Part shown: piece after piece, positions 35,576 through 47,236 of the stretch
Position numbering within the stretch: position 1 is the first letter of the stretch
Layout of the letters: each line of letters opens with the position of its first letter
Assembly: GCA_032988195.1 (NCBI GenBank)
Contig: JANTQE010000017.1
Location: forward strand, 496,001 to 560,000
Reading direction: 5' to 3'
DNA length: 64,000 bases
Source of the DNA: Arachnomyces sp. PD_36
Taxonomy: Eukaryota > Ascomycota > Eurotiomycetes > Onygenales > Arachnomycetaceae
The notes under the pieces: generated by a model
What the model saw: the letters and a program-made list of their open reading frames with translations, nothing else
Databases searched by the model: none
Told to the model about the DNA's origin: nothing
Translations under genes and position numbers: made by a program

Positions 35576-36284
35576 CTAACTTCCCCGATCTTTCTCTTGC
35601 AGTTTCCGCCGCGCTGCAATTATCATATCATCTCTCCGTTTCTGGAGTAATCTCTGTCTTTCGTCCCGGTTCTGAGACCAGGCGGAACCTGTTGAAGTTC
35701 CGGATTGTTGGGGTTGCGATGAGGGCTCTGGAGAGTCGGTTTCCGGAGTGGTGTTCTCGGATGCGATTTTGGAGGTGAGGTTGTAGCGGGTTATTAGGTC
35801 ATTGGTTGGTGGTTTCGGGGGAGTTCGGGATGCCGCAGTATTCGCGGGGGTAGAAGTAGGTAGTGAAATTTGAGGTTGGTAGGATGGAGGAGGCTAGAGG
35901 CGCAATAGGTGTTAGCATAGAGAACGTGTTGTAAACGATGCGACTATGTTTAGGTAGCCGAGGGAGGATAATACTCACAACCTCCAATCCTCTCCCTGTC
36001 AGCACCCTCTCCGTCGTCGAAGCCACACTGCCCCCATTCCGCTGCAAATCCCACATGATATCCCTCCGATTCAACTGCGGGAACATCTGCGATATCTGCT
36101 CCACATGCGCCGGATCAACCCTCCGCCCACCGCCCCGTCCTCCGGCACCAGTTGACCCACTCCATCCCGACGTGGAGTCATCACCTGGTGTCCGCGAACC
36201 GAGAAACCATCTTATTACGAAGAAGGAGACGACGGCGAGGGTGAGAAGAGAGGGGATGTTTAGGGTTGGTTCTTCGTCGGCCAT
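35576..36284 (-). CDS. CUE1: CUE-domain ER membrane protein, Cue1-like
   Basis: In yeast, Cue1 anchors and activates the ubiquitin-conjugating enzyme Ubc7 at the ER membrane for ER-associated degradation. Two exons (36284-35979, 35893-35576) give 207 aa, almost exactly the length of yeast Cue1 (203 aa). Residues ~10-28 form one hydrophobic helix (PSLLTLAVVSFFVIRWFLG), i.e. an N-terminal membrane anchor with the rest cytosolic. Residues ~57-98 are the CUE domain with the MFPQL signature (68-72) and the DIMWDLQRNGGSV helix; the classical terminal di-Leu is Asp-Leu here. A Pro-rich linker is followed by a C-terminal basic helix (RQRLLQKRRDDMIIAARRKL), which matches the Ubc7-binding region in shape. 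Its ER role parallels ALG10 two genes away. Confidence 0.87.
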
Positions 36285-37122
36285 CTAGGGATATGCGAAT
36301 GTGGTGAGAGGTTGTTATAGGATGTGAGGGATTGGAGTAGTTGTTTCTTTCGGTCTTTCAGTCTAGGCCCAAGACGACAGAGCGGCTATTCGTGGTGTAG
36401 GATCCGCAGATTAATGGGCGACGATATCAGTCCCGGAAAAGGTGGGATCAGGAGGTGCTCGGTGAGATCGCCGTTGGGAATAATCCTGGCCGTAAGACCT
36501 TCTCTTTCTCTTAAATCAGGGACCTCGGTTCTTTGTTATTATTGTTCTCTTTCAAGAATGAGATCGTCGTGAAGCTGGTATCGTTTGTTTTGGATACTGA
36601 TAGCGGTTGAGAAGAATCGCGAGGAATGTTCTCGTCGGACTCCGGGGTCAACTTCAATCCTAGTTGGAGATTCTAGAAATCTGATGAGAAGAGGCAACGT
36701 GTCACGTGATGGGTATGTAAGGGGGCAAATTGGGTCTCAACTGAACGGGTAGAATGCACGCAACCGTGAAGAATGACTGAGAGTGATGGTGCACTGGAGA
36801 TCAGGAAGAATGTCAGCTTCAAGTTGGCCTCATTATCCTCGTTTACGGCGCTACAAATTGAATACTCCGATCACCAGAAGTGCAAGAACGAGAACCTCAT
36901 CATTATACATATCTAATAAATATATCCAAAAAGACCATTCATTCGGATCCTGAGACCAGGAACCCGTCATTCCAAGCATCATATCATAAAATGCTCCCCA
37001 AGACCAGGCATTCCTCCCTCCCGATCCCTAACTCCCACAGCTCTACCCATACGTATCAAGAATCCCATGCGATGGATGACCAGAGTCGGAAAATATAAAC
37101 AGCGAAAGGAATTGTGGGTTCA
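36285..37122. other. intergenic, CUE1 promoter and SMC2 3' region
   Basis: 838 bp between two minus-strand genes. A TCACGTGA palindrome at 36702-36709 lies about 420 bp upstream of the CUE1 start. The right half has AT-rich stretches fitting the SMC2 3' UTR. Confidence 0.45.
36702..36709. promoter_or_regulatory. TCACGTGA E-box-type palindrome
   Basis: Exact palindrome with CACGTG core upstream of CUE1. A Cbf1/bHLH-type site by sequence; binding is not shown. Confidence 0.4.
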
Positions 37123-40100
37123 TTACTTCAGATCCGCGGCAGTGAGAGCTTGAACAACGCTCGTACCCTCACTAAACCTTGTTCTGAAGATCCGGTTCGC
37201 ATTCTGGAACATCCCGTCCTTCAAACTGACGACAATAAACTGAGAGCCCTTGAAACGGGTCTTGATTAGGCGACCGATGTTCTGTGTATGTTGGAGATCA
37301 AGAGCTGCGTCCACTTCATCAAGGATGTACATTGGTGCGGGCTTGAATTGGAGGAGCGCCATGATGAGGGAGAGTGCGATGAGTGAGCTGAAGGAAAGTA
37401 TTGATTAGCATTGTTTTGTTTGAATAGGGTAAAAGGGGAACATACCGTTGACCACCACTCAGTTCTGTCAAGCTCTGTTTCCAGACCTTGCCCAGACACA
37501 CCTTAACCTCCAACCCGTCACTAATCTCCTTGCCTTCAGGTGGATCCAGCTTCGCAAAACTGCCAGGAAGGAGCTCTGAGAATATCTGTCCGAAATCGGC
37601 ATTGACCTTCGACCACGTTTTTTGGAGAGCTTCCTTCTTATATTCGTCCAAACTGACGATGGTCTCCTCGATCTTTCGCTTGTCCCGAATAACGGTCTTC
37701 ATCATGTTCTTTAGAGCGCCTTCCTTCTTCTCAACGCTCTCGATCATGTTCATGACCTTCGGGTTGATCTTCTTCTTCATTCCTTGGAATCGCTCAGTGA
37801 GATTACGGAGAGAAGATTTGCACTCTGCGATGTTTTGACCTTTAAAGTCGTAGGGTGTGTTCGAGCGACCGAACTGTTCTTTCTCGTCCGCAATCCACTC
37901 ATGTTCCTTCTCCATATTTGAGACCATCTGAGCGGCATTTTGCTGGTCTTTGTGAAGCTTTTCAATCTGGTGTCCGAGTTGTTGCATCTCCAATCCTTCT
38001 TCGGTGATCTGTGAGGACTTTGAACGCGAGGCTTCCTCTAGGTCTCGAAGTTCGTCATTAAAACCTGTGAGTTTGGCTTTCTCATCTTCTAGTTGTGCTT
38101 GAGCTAGGTCGTTTGCGTCCTATATCTTGTTAGCAGTGAAGTTGCAAGGTAAGTACTGATCATGGATATACCTTTATTCTTGCCTGCTCTTTCTTCAACC
38201 CCTCTACCTCCTCCACTTGTCCTTTCAAGGTGACATCGGTTTCAGCAAGCTGCTCCTCAGCAGCAAGTAGGTCACTCGACGCCTGTTCAGAGTCTAGTCT
38301 TGAAGCCTGGAGCTCCTTCTGGAGCGTCTTGACCGAAATCGAATTCTTGCTTAGCCCCTTCTTCAATGAATCGAGAGAACTCTGGAGCTCGGCAAGTTTG
38401 CTGTCCTTGTTATTATCGAACTCTTTCATATCTTTTTCGATCCTCTTGATGTCTTTCGAGGCTTCGCTATGGCGAGTCTTCGCATTCGTAATGTCTTCTT
38501 TGAGCTGTTCAATGGTGGATCTCATCTCCTCAACAGCTTGGATGATCTACGATATGATTAGTTACTAACTCGAAGCTGAGAAAGGGCCAAATATCAAAAC
38601 CTACCGATGAAGATGAATTACCATTAATCTGCTCTTCGGTAAGCTTGATCTCATGAACCTTGAGATCCAATTCCTGCTTTGTGGCTCGAGAGATATCCAT
38701 CTTCTTCTTTTCCCTCCTCATACTGTCTTGGAGAACCTTCAGGGAATGCTCTCTGTCCTGCAGTTGTTTCTGAAGGTCATTCAATTTCTGTAGGATGACT
38801 AGAACTCCGCTGGAATTTGGTGAACTACCGCCAGACAGAGTTCCGGAAGGATCGTATACATCTCCTTCGAGGGTTACGCTTTTCATTCGTACGGAGGGAT
38901 CGAAAGTGACTTTCTTTGCGGTGTCGGCATCCTCGCAGATGAGGGTAGTGCCGAAAACGTAGTCCATAGCTGCTGAGACCTCGTCGTCATATCCAATCAA
39001 GGACAGAGCGAGGTCGACCTTTCCAGGGGCCAGTTTCTGGGCGGCACCAATCTTCTCAGCGGATGCTTTGAACGCGGAAATCTTGTTCAACGGAATGATA
39101 GTGACCCGTTTCCTCAGTTTTCCGTTCTGGAGGAGCTGGGTACCTGTTTCGGCAGAGTCAACGACGACATTGTATAGTCGACCGCCTGCACAGATTTCCA
39201 GAGCTGTCCCAGCCCGCGTCTTGTCCTTGTCGAGAGTAAACAGTTGGGCAACAAGACCCTTGACTTTTGACCTGTCAAAGTTGGGTTGAGGATCGCTATA
39301 GTTGAAATCGATATTAGCAACTTTCCGTCGCATGGTATCAGCGTTTTCTCGAAGTTCTCGTATGCTCTTCTGGAGATTTGATTCTTCCTGGTACATCTGT
39401 TCTTCTTTGCCGGGTTCAAAGCCTTGCTTCGCGAGGTCACCTTCGAGCTTTTTCGCTTGCGATTTCAGTCCTTCGAGATCCTTGAGGAGCCCTGAGTTCT
39501 GTTCTTTAGCCTTCTTCGCTCGTGGTTCCTCTTCCTTTATCTGCTTTTCCAAATGATTGATCTTGAGCTTCGCCTGCTCTTGCTCTGTAGTTGCAGCGCT
39601 GGCGCGATTTCTCGCATCTTGGAGTTGGCCCTGGTACCCATTTTCCTGGCCTTCCTTGGATGCTACACCAGTTTGTAGGGTCTGCAGCAATTCTTCCTTC
39701 TGCTCAACCTCCGCAGTCTGCGAGTCAAGTTCGGCCTTTGCGGAATCGTAGTTCGCTTGAAGCTTGTCGTAAGCTTTCTTTTTCTCTTTGAGCATTTTCT
39801 CCAGTTCAGCCACATTCTTCTGCGCCGCTTTTCGCTTCTCCTTCTCTTCGGCCATACTTGAATTCTTGAGATCGAAAACAGTCGCTAATCGTACCATCTC
39901 ATGAGAATGAGCTTTAACCTGGTCCTCAAGGTCTTGGAATTTGCCGCCTTTTCTTAATTCCTTCTCGCGGACAGCCTTTACCCTCTTCACATCCTCCTCC
40001 AGGTTCGCGATTTCGTTCTTGAGTCGGGTAGCGTTATTCTCTAGATCTTGAACTCTCTCCTTCTTGCTCTCAAATTCTTCTCCAGCTGTCCGCAGCTTCT

Positions 40101-41012
40101 CATTGCCCTTTAGATAGTCGTGCGCAACAACCAACCTCGTCAGCCTCTCGAGATCGTTCTGCGTTTGCTGGAAATCAAGGAAAGCCCTCTTCTCCCCTCT
40201 CAATTTCTCCAACTTCGGTTCGATCTCCTCCTTCAACAGCCCTTCCAGCTCATTAACCTTCATCTCCTTCTTTGCCATTGTCTTCCCCGCCTTGTCCTTT
40301 CGGTCCTCGAACATTCGTGTCCCAGCAGCTTCCTCGATCATAGACAAGATCTCCACAGGCTTCATATTCAACACCTTCGTAATCCGTCCCTGCATAATCA
40401 AGAAATTGGGGTTGTTGATATTCAGCTGCACGCTCTGAAACAGGTTCTGCACTGTCTGCTGCTGCGCTCGGTGCCCGTTAATCAAGTACTTGCTCGTCCC
40501 CCCAAGCACGATCTGCCTCGTCACCGAAATACTCGCATATTCCTCGAACCCGATCGGTGATTTCGATTTATCCTTATTGTCGAAAACGATCGTTACGCTC
40601 GCTTTCGTCACACCCGCCTGTCCGCGCTTGTAGATTAGATCCTGGAGATTCTGCGCCCGCACTGTGCTCATGTTTGTGATTCCGAGGACGAAGCAGATGC
40701 TGTCTAGGATGTTGGATTTGCCGGATCCGTTTAGACCGGTGATGGAGTTGAAGGATTCGTCCCTGTCAAATCGAGTATATATGTTAGTCGCGGGAATCGG
40801 GAGTATCGTGCGGTTCGTCTTTCGCGCAGCGCATGGGAAGGGAGAGGAGTGCATACCATCCTGATATCACCGTTCGTACGGCGTATGATTTGAAGCCCTA
40901 GAATGTCGCAAAATTCAATGTCAGTCCTCAAACTTGCCTCTATCCCATGCAGCGCAAATCGCAGAAATCCTCGAAGCTCACTCACATCGATAATAACCTC
41001 TACAACCCTCAT
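37123..41012 (-). CDS. SMC2: condensin subunit SMC2
   Basis: Core ATPase of condensin (with SMC4) for mitotic chromosome compaction. Six exons (41012-40986, 40897-40857, 40762-38605, 38546-38172, 38119-37446, 37387-37123) join in frame to 1179 aa, the usual SMC2 length. The N-terminus MRVVEVIIDGFKSYAVRTVI leads to Walker A GLNGSGKSN (residues 32-40). The Q-loop segment LIMQGRITKVLNM, a long coiled coil and the hinge (around residues 520-680, including LFTLDKDKTRAGTALE and LEGDVYDPSGTLSGGS) follow. After the return coiled coil comes the ABC signature LTELSGGQR (~1084-1092), then Walker B YILDEVDAALD and the D-loop. The first two exons are tiny (27 and 41 nt). SMC2 rather than SMC4 follows from the N-terminus and the GNSSSSV/hinge context. 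Confidence 0.95.
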
Positions 41013-41509
41013 GGTTGCTTAAACCGCGCCGCGGAGACCAGTTTCTGTTGCAACTAAATAAGTCGGTCGGATCGGTTGGAAATTATCATCAATATAGAGA
41101 ATCCGTCCACTGGTTGTCAAGCGGAGTGATAGTTTTGCGCACTTTGAGGGGGGTCGCTGGTACTTTTGTTTGTGGTTCCCAACGCGCCATGTTTTGGTGT
41201 TTACATTTGCCTTCTTTGGGGTGATCACGTGATATATATGGGTTTGCTTTGCGTTGGAATAATGATGCACGCCAAGATTTACACGAAGCCTCTGGGTGAA
41301 CCAAAATATAGATCCAGAGCATAGGTACCTAGCCGGGAGCTCACGCAAGGGCTCACGCAAGGTAAAAAGGTGGAACTAGTGTTTTAATTATGATTTATCA
41401 TTCGTTATATCCAGGTTCATATAATGGGCCTACGGGAACTGCTGAAGCAAAGGCGGTTTCAATTTCAATAAGATGACGAAAAGAAATTTATCTGAACTAT
41501 AGGGCCTGT
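41013..41509. promoter_or_regulatory. SMC2 upstream region
   Basis: 497 bp between the SMC2 start and the GDI1 stop, both minus. A TCACGTGA palindrome at 41225-41232, embedded in a longer near-palindrome (TGATCACGTGAT), lies about 215 bp upstream of the SMC2 start. Confidence 0.45.
41225..41232. promoter_or_regulatory. TCACGTGA E-box-type palindrome
   Basis: Exact CACGTG-core palindrome in the SMC2 promoter region. The flanks extend the dyad to ATCACGTGAT. Function is inferred. Confidence 0.45.
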
Positions 41510-43337
41510 TTATTCCTCCTCCCCGCTGACAAGGTTGGTGGTCTCTCTCAGTCCTTCAACGACTAGTTCCTCGCCTACGGCTCTCCGGTAAATATCCCGA
41601 ATGTCATCTACATTGCAGTTAGTGAGGTACTTGAGGCTGGGAGTGCGATAATGAGAAGACTCACCAGTTGTGCTCTCAAAATGAGTCGACGCGTCGTAGC
41701 TCTTCGAGAGATAGATGTTGTCATTTGTGCCGTCCTCGGTGGGCTCCAGGATAGGGATTGGGGGAGCCATGAAGATCTCCTCGGTTGTCCCAAGTCTATC
41801 AAGACCGGGCTGGAGCTCAAGATGGTGATTTGCCTCATTCTCGGCAATGGTGGAGACAGTCGCAACGTAGTACCCCTTCGGGCAAACATTGTGAGCGGAA
41901 GAAACCATTGCAACGTAAACATCTACCGAAAGTCGTTAGTGATTCTTGTCATCCGAGATAGCAAGTATATGAATTATAGACATACCATGTTTCCGTCCAA
42001 CTTGCTTTTGAGGGATGATAAGCTGTATGGAGTCCCTCCCATCCGTCTTGTCGATCGGGTGTTTCAAAATGCAAATTGCCTTAAGAAGGTGCCCGACGAC
42101 GCGGGTCTTACCGGGAAAGTAGGTCGGGTCTGCTATGATCTTCTTGGTCTTTGTTGAAAACTTCCCCCCGCTACCATCCTCGCCAAAGTTCTTCATGGTT
42201 GCAGATATTCCGGAAACCTTATCCCCATCGTACTGGATTTCATCAATGTCGGTGTTGAGCATGTAAGTTCCGCCGTAGATAGCGGACAGACGGGCGAAGC
42301 CCTGGGGAAGTTCGCCCAGACCATAAAGCGGGTATATATAAGGTGACTTGCCGTATGTCTTCATTGAAGCGCCGTACAAACGGATGCGGGAGATGGTTTC
42401 CACGAGTTTACCAGGCGTGTTCAGGTAATCGTCTGTCTGGTACAGAGCCATTGCGTGTCCTATTAGGTCCTGAGCAGTTTCCCCCAACCAATAGTCTTTA
42501 TAGATGGTGGCCATTGTTGCAGTATCGATTTTAATGCCTAAATCAAGGTCAGCATTGATCTACTACGCCAATACATGACGAAAGAGCAGACCTGCGTGTG
42601 TGCCCGGATCATTTTCATCGAACTTGGAAACAAATCTAAAAAAATTTGCCGCTGCCGCCTTCTGGAGCGTGCTAAGTGCTCCAGAGTTCCAAGCCTCTTC
42701 TTCAGTGGGCACCTTGGCGACAGTCACTTTCTTTTTATCCCCCATCTGCACATAGCTTCCAGCAATTTGCTTGAAGTCGAGGTACCGAGTCACGTTGGTG
42801 GAAACGAGGATATTTGTCAAGTCTCCAGTCGACATTAAAAACTTCGGCACCAGGTCAACATTCCAGTCGTTTGGCCGCCCGTACTTCTTCCAAGGCTCTT
42901 CCCCCGCAGGGACATTGCCATATTTTCGGAACAACTAGATGGATATTAGTTGCCTGTTTAGCAAAGGATTCTCCCAAGACGGACCGTTTCGATATTAACT
43001 GAAGCAGCTTCACTTTGGAAGAGTTAGCAATGCCGGGTGAAAGGACTGGAAAACTTCGACTTACCCGCCATAGTGGTCGTTGCGGTCAATGTGGAGAACC
43101 TTCTGGCCACCGACACTCAGGACACTAGTTATAGAATAAGAACCTCGAAAAGATAATATTGACACCAGATATATGCTTACCCAGAGAGCACACATTCAGT
43201 CAAGCCTGCAATGGTTGTTGTTAGCGGTGTGAAGATTGTTCGGAGAGTGTTCAGGGTGCCAGCTCAGGAGGTGGGGTAGTCATGGGCTTACCAGTGCCGA
43301 GCACAACGACATCATACTCTGGAGCAATGTCATCCAT
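41510..43337 (-). CDS. GDI1: Rab GDP-dissociation inhibitor
   Basis: Cytosolic chaperone that extracts GDP-bound prenylated Rab GTPases from membranes and recycles them for vesicle transport. Eight exons (43337-43292, 43205-43181, 43124-43065, 43012-42985, 42934-42592, 42537-41986, 41922-41665, 41607-41510) join in frame to 469 aa, close to yeast Gdi1 (451 aa). The start MDDIAPEYDVVVLGTGLTE is the degenerate nucleotide-fold region of the GDI/REP family. SVGGQKVLHIDRNDHYGGE and the YGNVPAGEEPWKKYGRPNDW and DLVPKFLMSTGDLTNIL motifs (SCR1/2) follow. YIYPLYGLGELPQGFARLSA and GGTYMLNTDIDEI form SCR3. Five of the exons lie in the first 350 nt of coding sequence, two under 30 nt. Confidence 0.95.
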
Positions 43338-44289
43338 GGTTTATAGGTATTCAGTAGAGAAGAAAGAAACGACTATGAAGAGAGGGAGAATAATTACTCG
43401 AAGGAAGAATAGAGATGAAAAGGTCAAGTTGTGGGAAGAGAAGGAAGTTCAGGAGGTTTTGAGTTGTCCGTCGGTGACTTTGCTGTGCATGATGGCTTGA
43501 TGATCGACTTTGATGGTTCGCTCTTCTCCCCGCAGCAACCACTTGGACCAAGTCGATCACCGAATCCATCACATCGCAACAATCAACGCCCCAACTCCAG
43601 AACACCGTATCCCTAAAAGGCTTACAGGTGAAGATGATAACAACGAGCACCGGTTCAACAAACTAATAGTCCTAGGTATCCTATCGACTTTTCACAATCC
43701 CTTTGACCGACGGGTTTAAGGTGTGCAAATATACTTCAACTATCCAGGCCTAGCGTCATTCTCTTCTAGGCGAGACTGGAGTGCTAATTAGCATGAAATG
43801 AACCAGCGAAGGTCAGTGTAGCCATAGACTCCCCAGTAACTGCCACTCCAAGTGCCAGAGGGAACAGGGCTCTTAGTCGCAGCGTCAGGCTCTTCTTCCA
43901 CCTTAAACCTTATAACCACAGCCTGAAGAGAACCCGCATTCCAGTTCTACATTGTGAACAACCGCGACCGAGAAGTGCAACTCAATGCGCGTAAGAACTA
44001 AAGCCATACACATGAAGATAACACTTCTAAGGAAACTCCCTACCATGCAAGTTGGAAGAGGTACGAATTTTTGCTGAAACATGGCCTTTGTAATGCGGAA
44101 AGGGTTGGCCAAAACGATATTGAAAAAAATTTCCATACAGCCAACCGGTTTGCCTACACTCCCACTTTCCCAGAGAAGGAAACAAAGGACGAGAGGTAGT
44201 GATCTTTTACTCCCCAAATCCCCTGTCTTCGTCTCGGGCTGGGTATCCAAAGCCACCGTTAATCTTCAAAGCATTTATAAAAAGCCGCA
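43338..44289. other. intergenic, no supported gene
   Basis: 952 bp between the GDI1 start and the C2H2-vWA gene's 3' end. A minus-strand ORF at 43903-44256 could be an unspliced continuation of the neighbouring gene, but I see no domain in it and did not call it. Confidence 0.4.
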
Positions 44290-47236
44290 TCAACTATAAT
44301 CAAAGCCACCATGGTTAGTTGATTTCTCGGGACCAGTGGAAGGTTCTAATATAGGTGAGCACAAGTTGTATCTTACATATCTCTCAAATGCCGCTTCACC
44401 TTCTTTCTCGATATGGTCTTCCATGGCCCCTTCTAGACTCGATTCGTTATGGGGGAACGAGTCACCCTGCCATTTAGGAAGAAGCCCTAGATATACTTCC
44501 AGCTTATCGTCGCTGACTTTGGAAATCCGGGAGATCATTTGAACGACCGCCATGAACCCGTATTCATAGGTAGCAATCACGAAATCCAGGTCCAGCAAGG
44601 CCGTTGACAGGTTTGCTCCGTCGGGCTATAATTAACCAACAGTTAGGACGGCAATACCCCTATTTATGAAAATATGAGAAGAGAAGCCGGAAGCACTACT
44701 TACCTCGCTGCTTGTAATAATGAAAACGAACCGAGGCTTCAACTCCGCTCCTGTCCTCTTAGACTCAATCGCCCTCTGCACAAACGGGTTCTTCACTTTG
44801 TTTAGAAGACCTGACGCTATCAACGTCTCCCCTTCGAAAGTTACACGACCAACTAAGTCATCGATTTTGCTCGGATCAATCACATTATCGAAGAGTGCAT
44901 TCGTGTCTTGGTCCCCGTTGAAAAATCTCAGAAATATCCCATCGGGATTTACTCGACGTGCCCATTTAACAATGCTTCGAAGGGTTTGACTCTGTATTTG
45001 GATACGATTATTGCGATTCATGGGACCGCTGTTATCTACATCCATACATCAGCAATTTTCTAAGCTTCAGGTTACGGGCTGTGAGGTAACGTCTGATATC
45101 TCTCTTACCACATAGGATGAAAATATCAAAAAAGGATAGCTTTGCAAGTACTGGAAACTCTTCTTCTCTTAGGTTAAACTCGGCTTTAAAATCCCTGGCA
45201 AGATCGGCTGCTCGATAGGCTAAACGATGTTTCTCTTGCGTTTTAAATCCGAACTGTTTTAGATTCCTCTCCGTGAAGTTGTTAAAATGTCTGTAGTATT
45301 CAACGGGGGTTTTTGGCTAGGTATCTATCGTTAGCGAATGGGCTCTTGGATTATAGTATATTTTCACCAACCAGATATTGCGTAAGGAAAAATGAGAGTG
45401 CCCTGAAAATGGCTCGCTTGCGGACTATTATCGTCCGCAAACGACAACCCTCGTCGCCCATTTCTACTTCCGATGCGTCATCTCTATCTGAAGCGCCAAC
45501 ATCAACGGAACCCAGGGAGCGATCTTGGCTACTTTGTAGCCGCGGAAGAGAGAAAAGGGCCACCTGCTGCATATGGTGGCCCAGATGTTTGCGGAACTGT
45601 TCAGTACTGACGACAAGTACTTCGTCACTGGTTTTTGTAGGATCTCCCCCAGCCCATGGGTCATCACAGAACGGGCATTCCCCTGGTTCAATGGAGGAGA
45701 CGGGTCGTTTCGATTGGTCGGTGATCATGGGGAGCTGATTATGGGAGTAAATGCCGCCGTGACGCAGGTCAATATGTGCTTCGAGATATTCTGGAGACTC
45801 AAAAGTATCAGGGCACCTCGGACAAACCCATTGGCTCCGATGTACTTCGAGCTCATGCTCGAACCAAGCACGTTGCGAATGAAAACTACCCAAACCACCA
45901 CAAGAAGGGAATGTACAGATGTATGGCTCTAGGTCTTGGACGACATGCTTTCTAGAGCAAGTTAGTAAGTTTTCAAGAAGGAGAAACGTTTCTCGTACCT
46001 CCACTGCTGTTCCATCCCCTGGCGTTTCAACTGCTGGATTGTTAGGCAATAGGGGCATATGAATGGGGATCCACCACTGCCTTCAGTCGGTACGGGAGGG
46101 AATGGCAGTTCATCGTCTGAACTTTCTGCAATGGACGTGGCAAAAGACACCACCGATTTGGCAGGAGGCACATCGCCTATCCCAAACATTTTAGCCTGTG
46201 CAGCTTCATCGGCTATAAATTCTGTAGCTTCTGTCTCAGCGAATTGGGTCGACCTAGTCTCCCCTGTCAAAGTCGACTTTGTGGGCCCAGCGTCTCCAGG
46301 ATTTCCGGAATCTCCAGCATTTCCAGTGTTCTCAACATTTCCAGCGGTGACCTCCGGTTGTCCCCCAGGCCTTTTAACTAAGTGCCCTGTGTATTCTTTT
46401 GGTTGCGACAAGCGCTGTTCGTGCTGCCTGCGGTACTTGAAGTACTGTCGACGCCTTGCGTTGGCCTCGCCGAGGCGAACCGCTAGTGCCCCATTGTTCT
46501 GTGCTATCAACGGATATCTATCCTTGACATACATCACATCAGCAGTATTATCAAACGGTTTGGTTTTCGTCGCCCGTCGGCGCTTGTCTGTAGGAGCATG
46601 GTTCCGGATAAACATAGAAGCCTTGAATAGGCTGTCAAGCCCGATGTTTATGGCCGAGACCAGCTCACGGATCTCTGAGGTTGGGGCAAGAATATCATTT
46701 TCATTGCCCAAGCTCTGGTCTGACGACACATCAGACTCGCTAGAAATTTCAAATTCGGAAGTGTCCGTATCTGCATCGATGGCCAGGGGACCAGAAACCC
46801 TATTCGGGCGTCTACCGGCGGCGATGTCGGTAGCTACAGAGAGCGTAAGCCCATGAACAAGGGATATAATTAGGAGAAGTTTCTCACCAGCTTGGCCCGA
46901 GGCAAGGAGGTCGGTAAGAGTCCTAAGAATAGATTCGCCAACCAACGGGGCATGTCGAAGGCGATGAACGAGTGAAGATTCAGACTTAAAATTCTGGAGA
47001 GCACCAAGATTTCCAGCCCATTGATCGTATCGCTCCTGCATCTGCAGAACATCTCTAGGACGAAGGACATCCTTGACACAACAATCATCGGCCTCTACCG
47101 CTACCAGTAAATTGGCAATGCCTTTCTGGCAATCGACAGCGGTCGTTGCAAGCAAGGGCGGCTCTTGACCATCCATCGTCTCTTTCGACCAACGGTCTCC
47201 ATCAACCCCGGGAAGGTTGAAACACGGACACCACAC
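44290..47236 (-). CDS. C2H2 zinc-finger and vWA-domain fusion protein (fungal-specific)
   Basis: Five exons (47236-45999, 45951-45372, 45316-45109, 45035-44704, 44625-44290) keep one frame and give 897 aa. A second Met at 47176 would shorten it by 20. Residues ~1-110 hold a fungal helical region with a YDQWAGNLGALQ motif. Ser/acidic linkers follow, then a zinc-finger block: FICPYC, a C2H2 finger with CTFPSCG..FEHELEVH, a second with CPRCPDTF..HIDLRH, and a CPFCDDPW..HLGHH unit. The C-terminal third has the FKTQEKHRLAYRAADLARDF lead-in and a von Willebrand A domain (FFDIFILCDNSGPM). Both metal-site motifs are altered: DxSxS reads DNSGP and the usual TDGEP reads TSSEP. The 55-nt intron joining both halves has a weak donor (GTTGGT) but a good CTAAC branch site. 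If it is not used, these are two genes. Confidence 0.6.
45415..45443. repeat. imperfect 29-bp palindrome inside coding sequence
   Basis: Perfect 8-nt arms at 45418-45425 and 45433-45440 around a 7-nt spacer; with flanks 24 of 29 positions match the reverse complement. Both strands therefore encode the same peptide, RLRTIIVRKR. Confidence 0.7.

Noticed and set aside
43903..44256. Minus-strand ORF of 117 codons downstream of the fusion gene
   Set aside because: No domain and no convincing splice link to the neighbouring gene.
44290..45316. vWA protein as a separate gene starting near 45044
   Set aside because: The domain begins upstream of 45044 and its first visible exon has an in-frame stop just before an acceptor, so it needs a 5' exon. 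The fusion model supplies one in phase.
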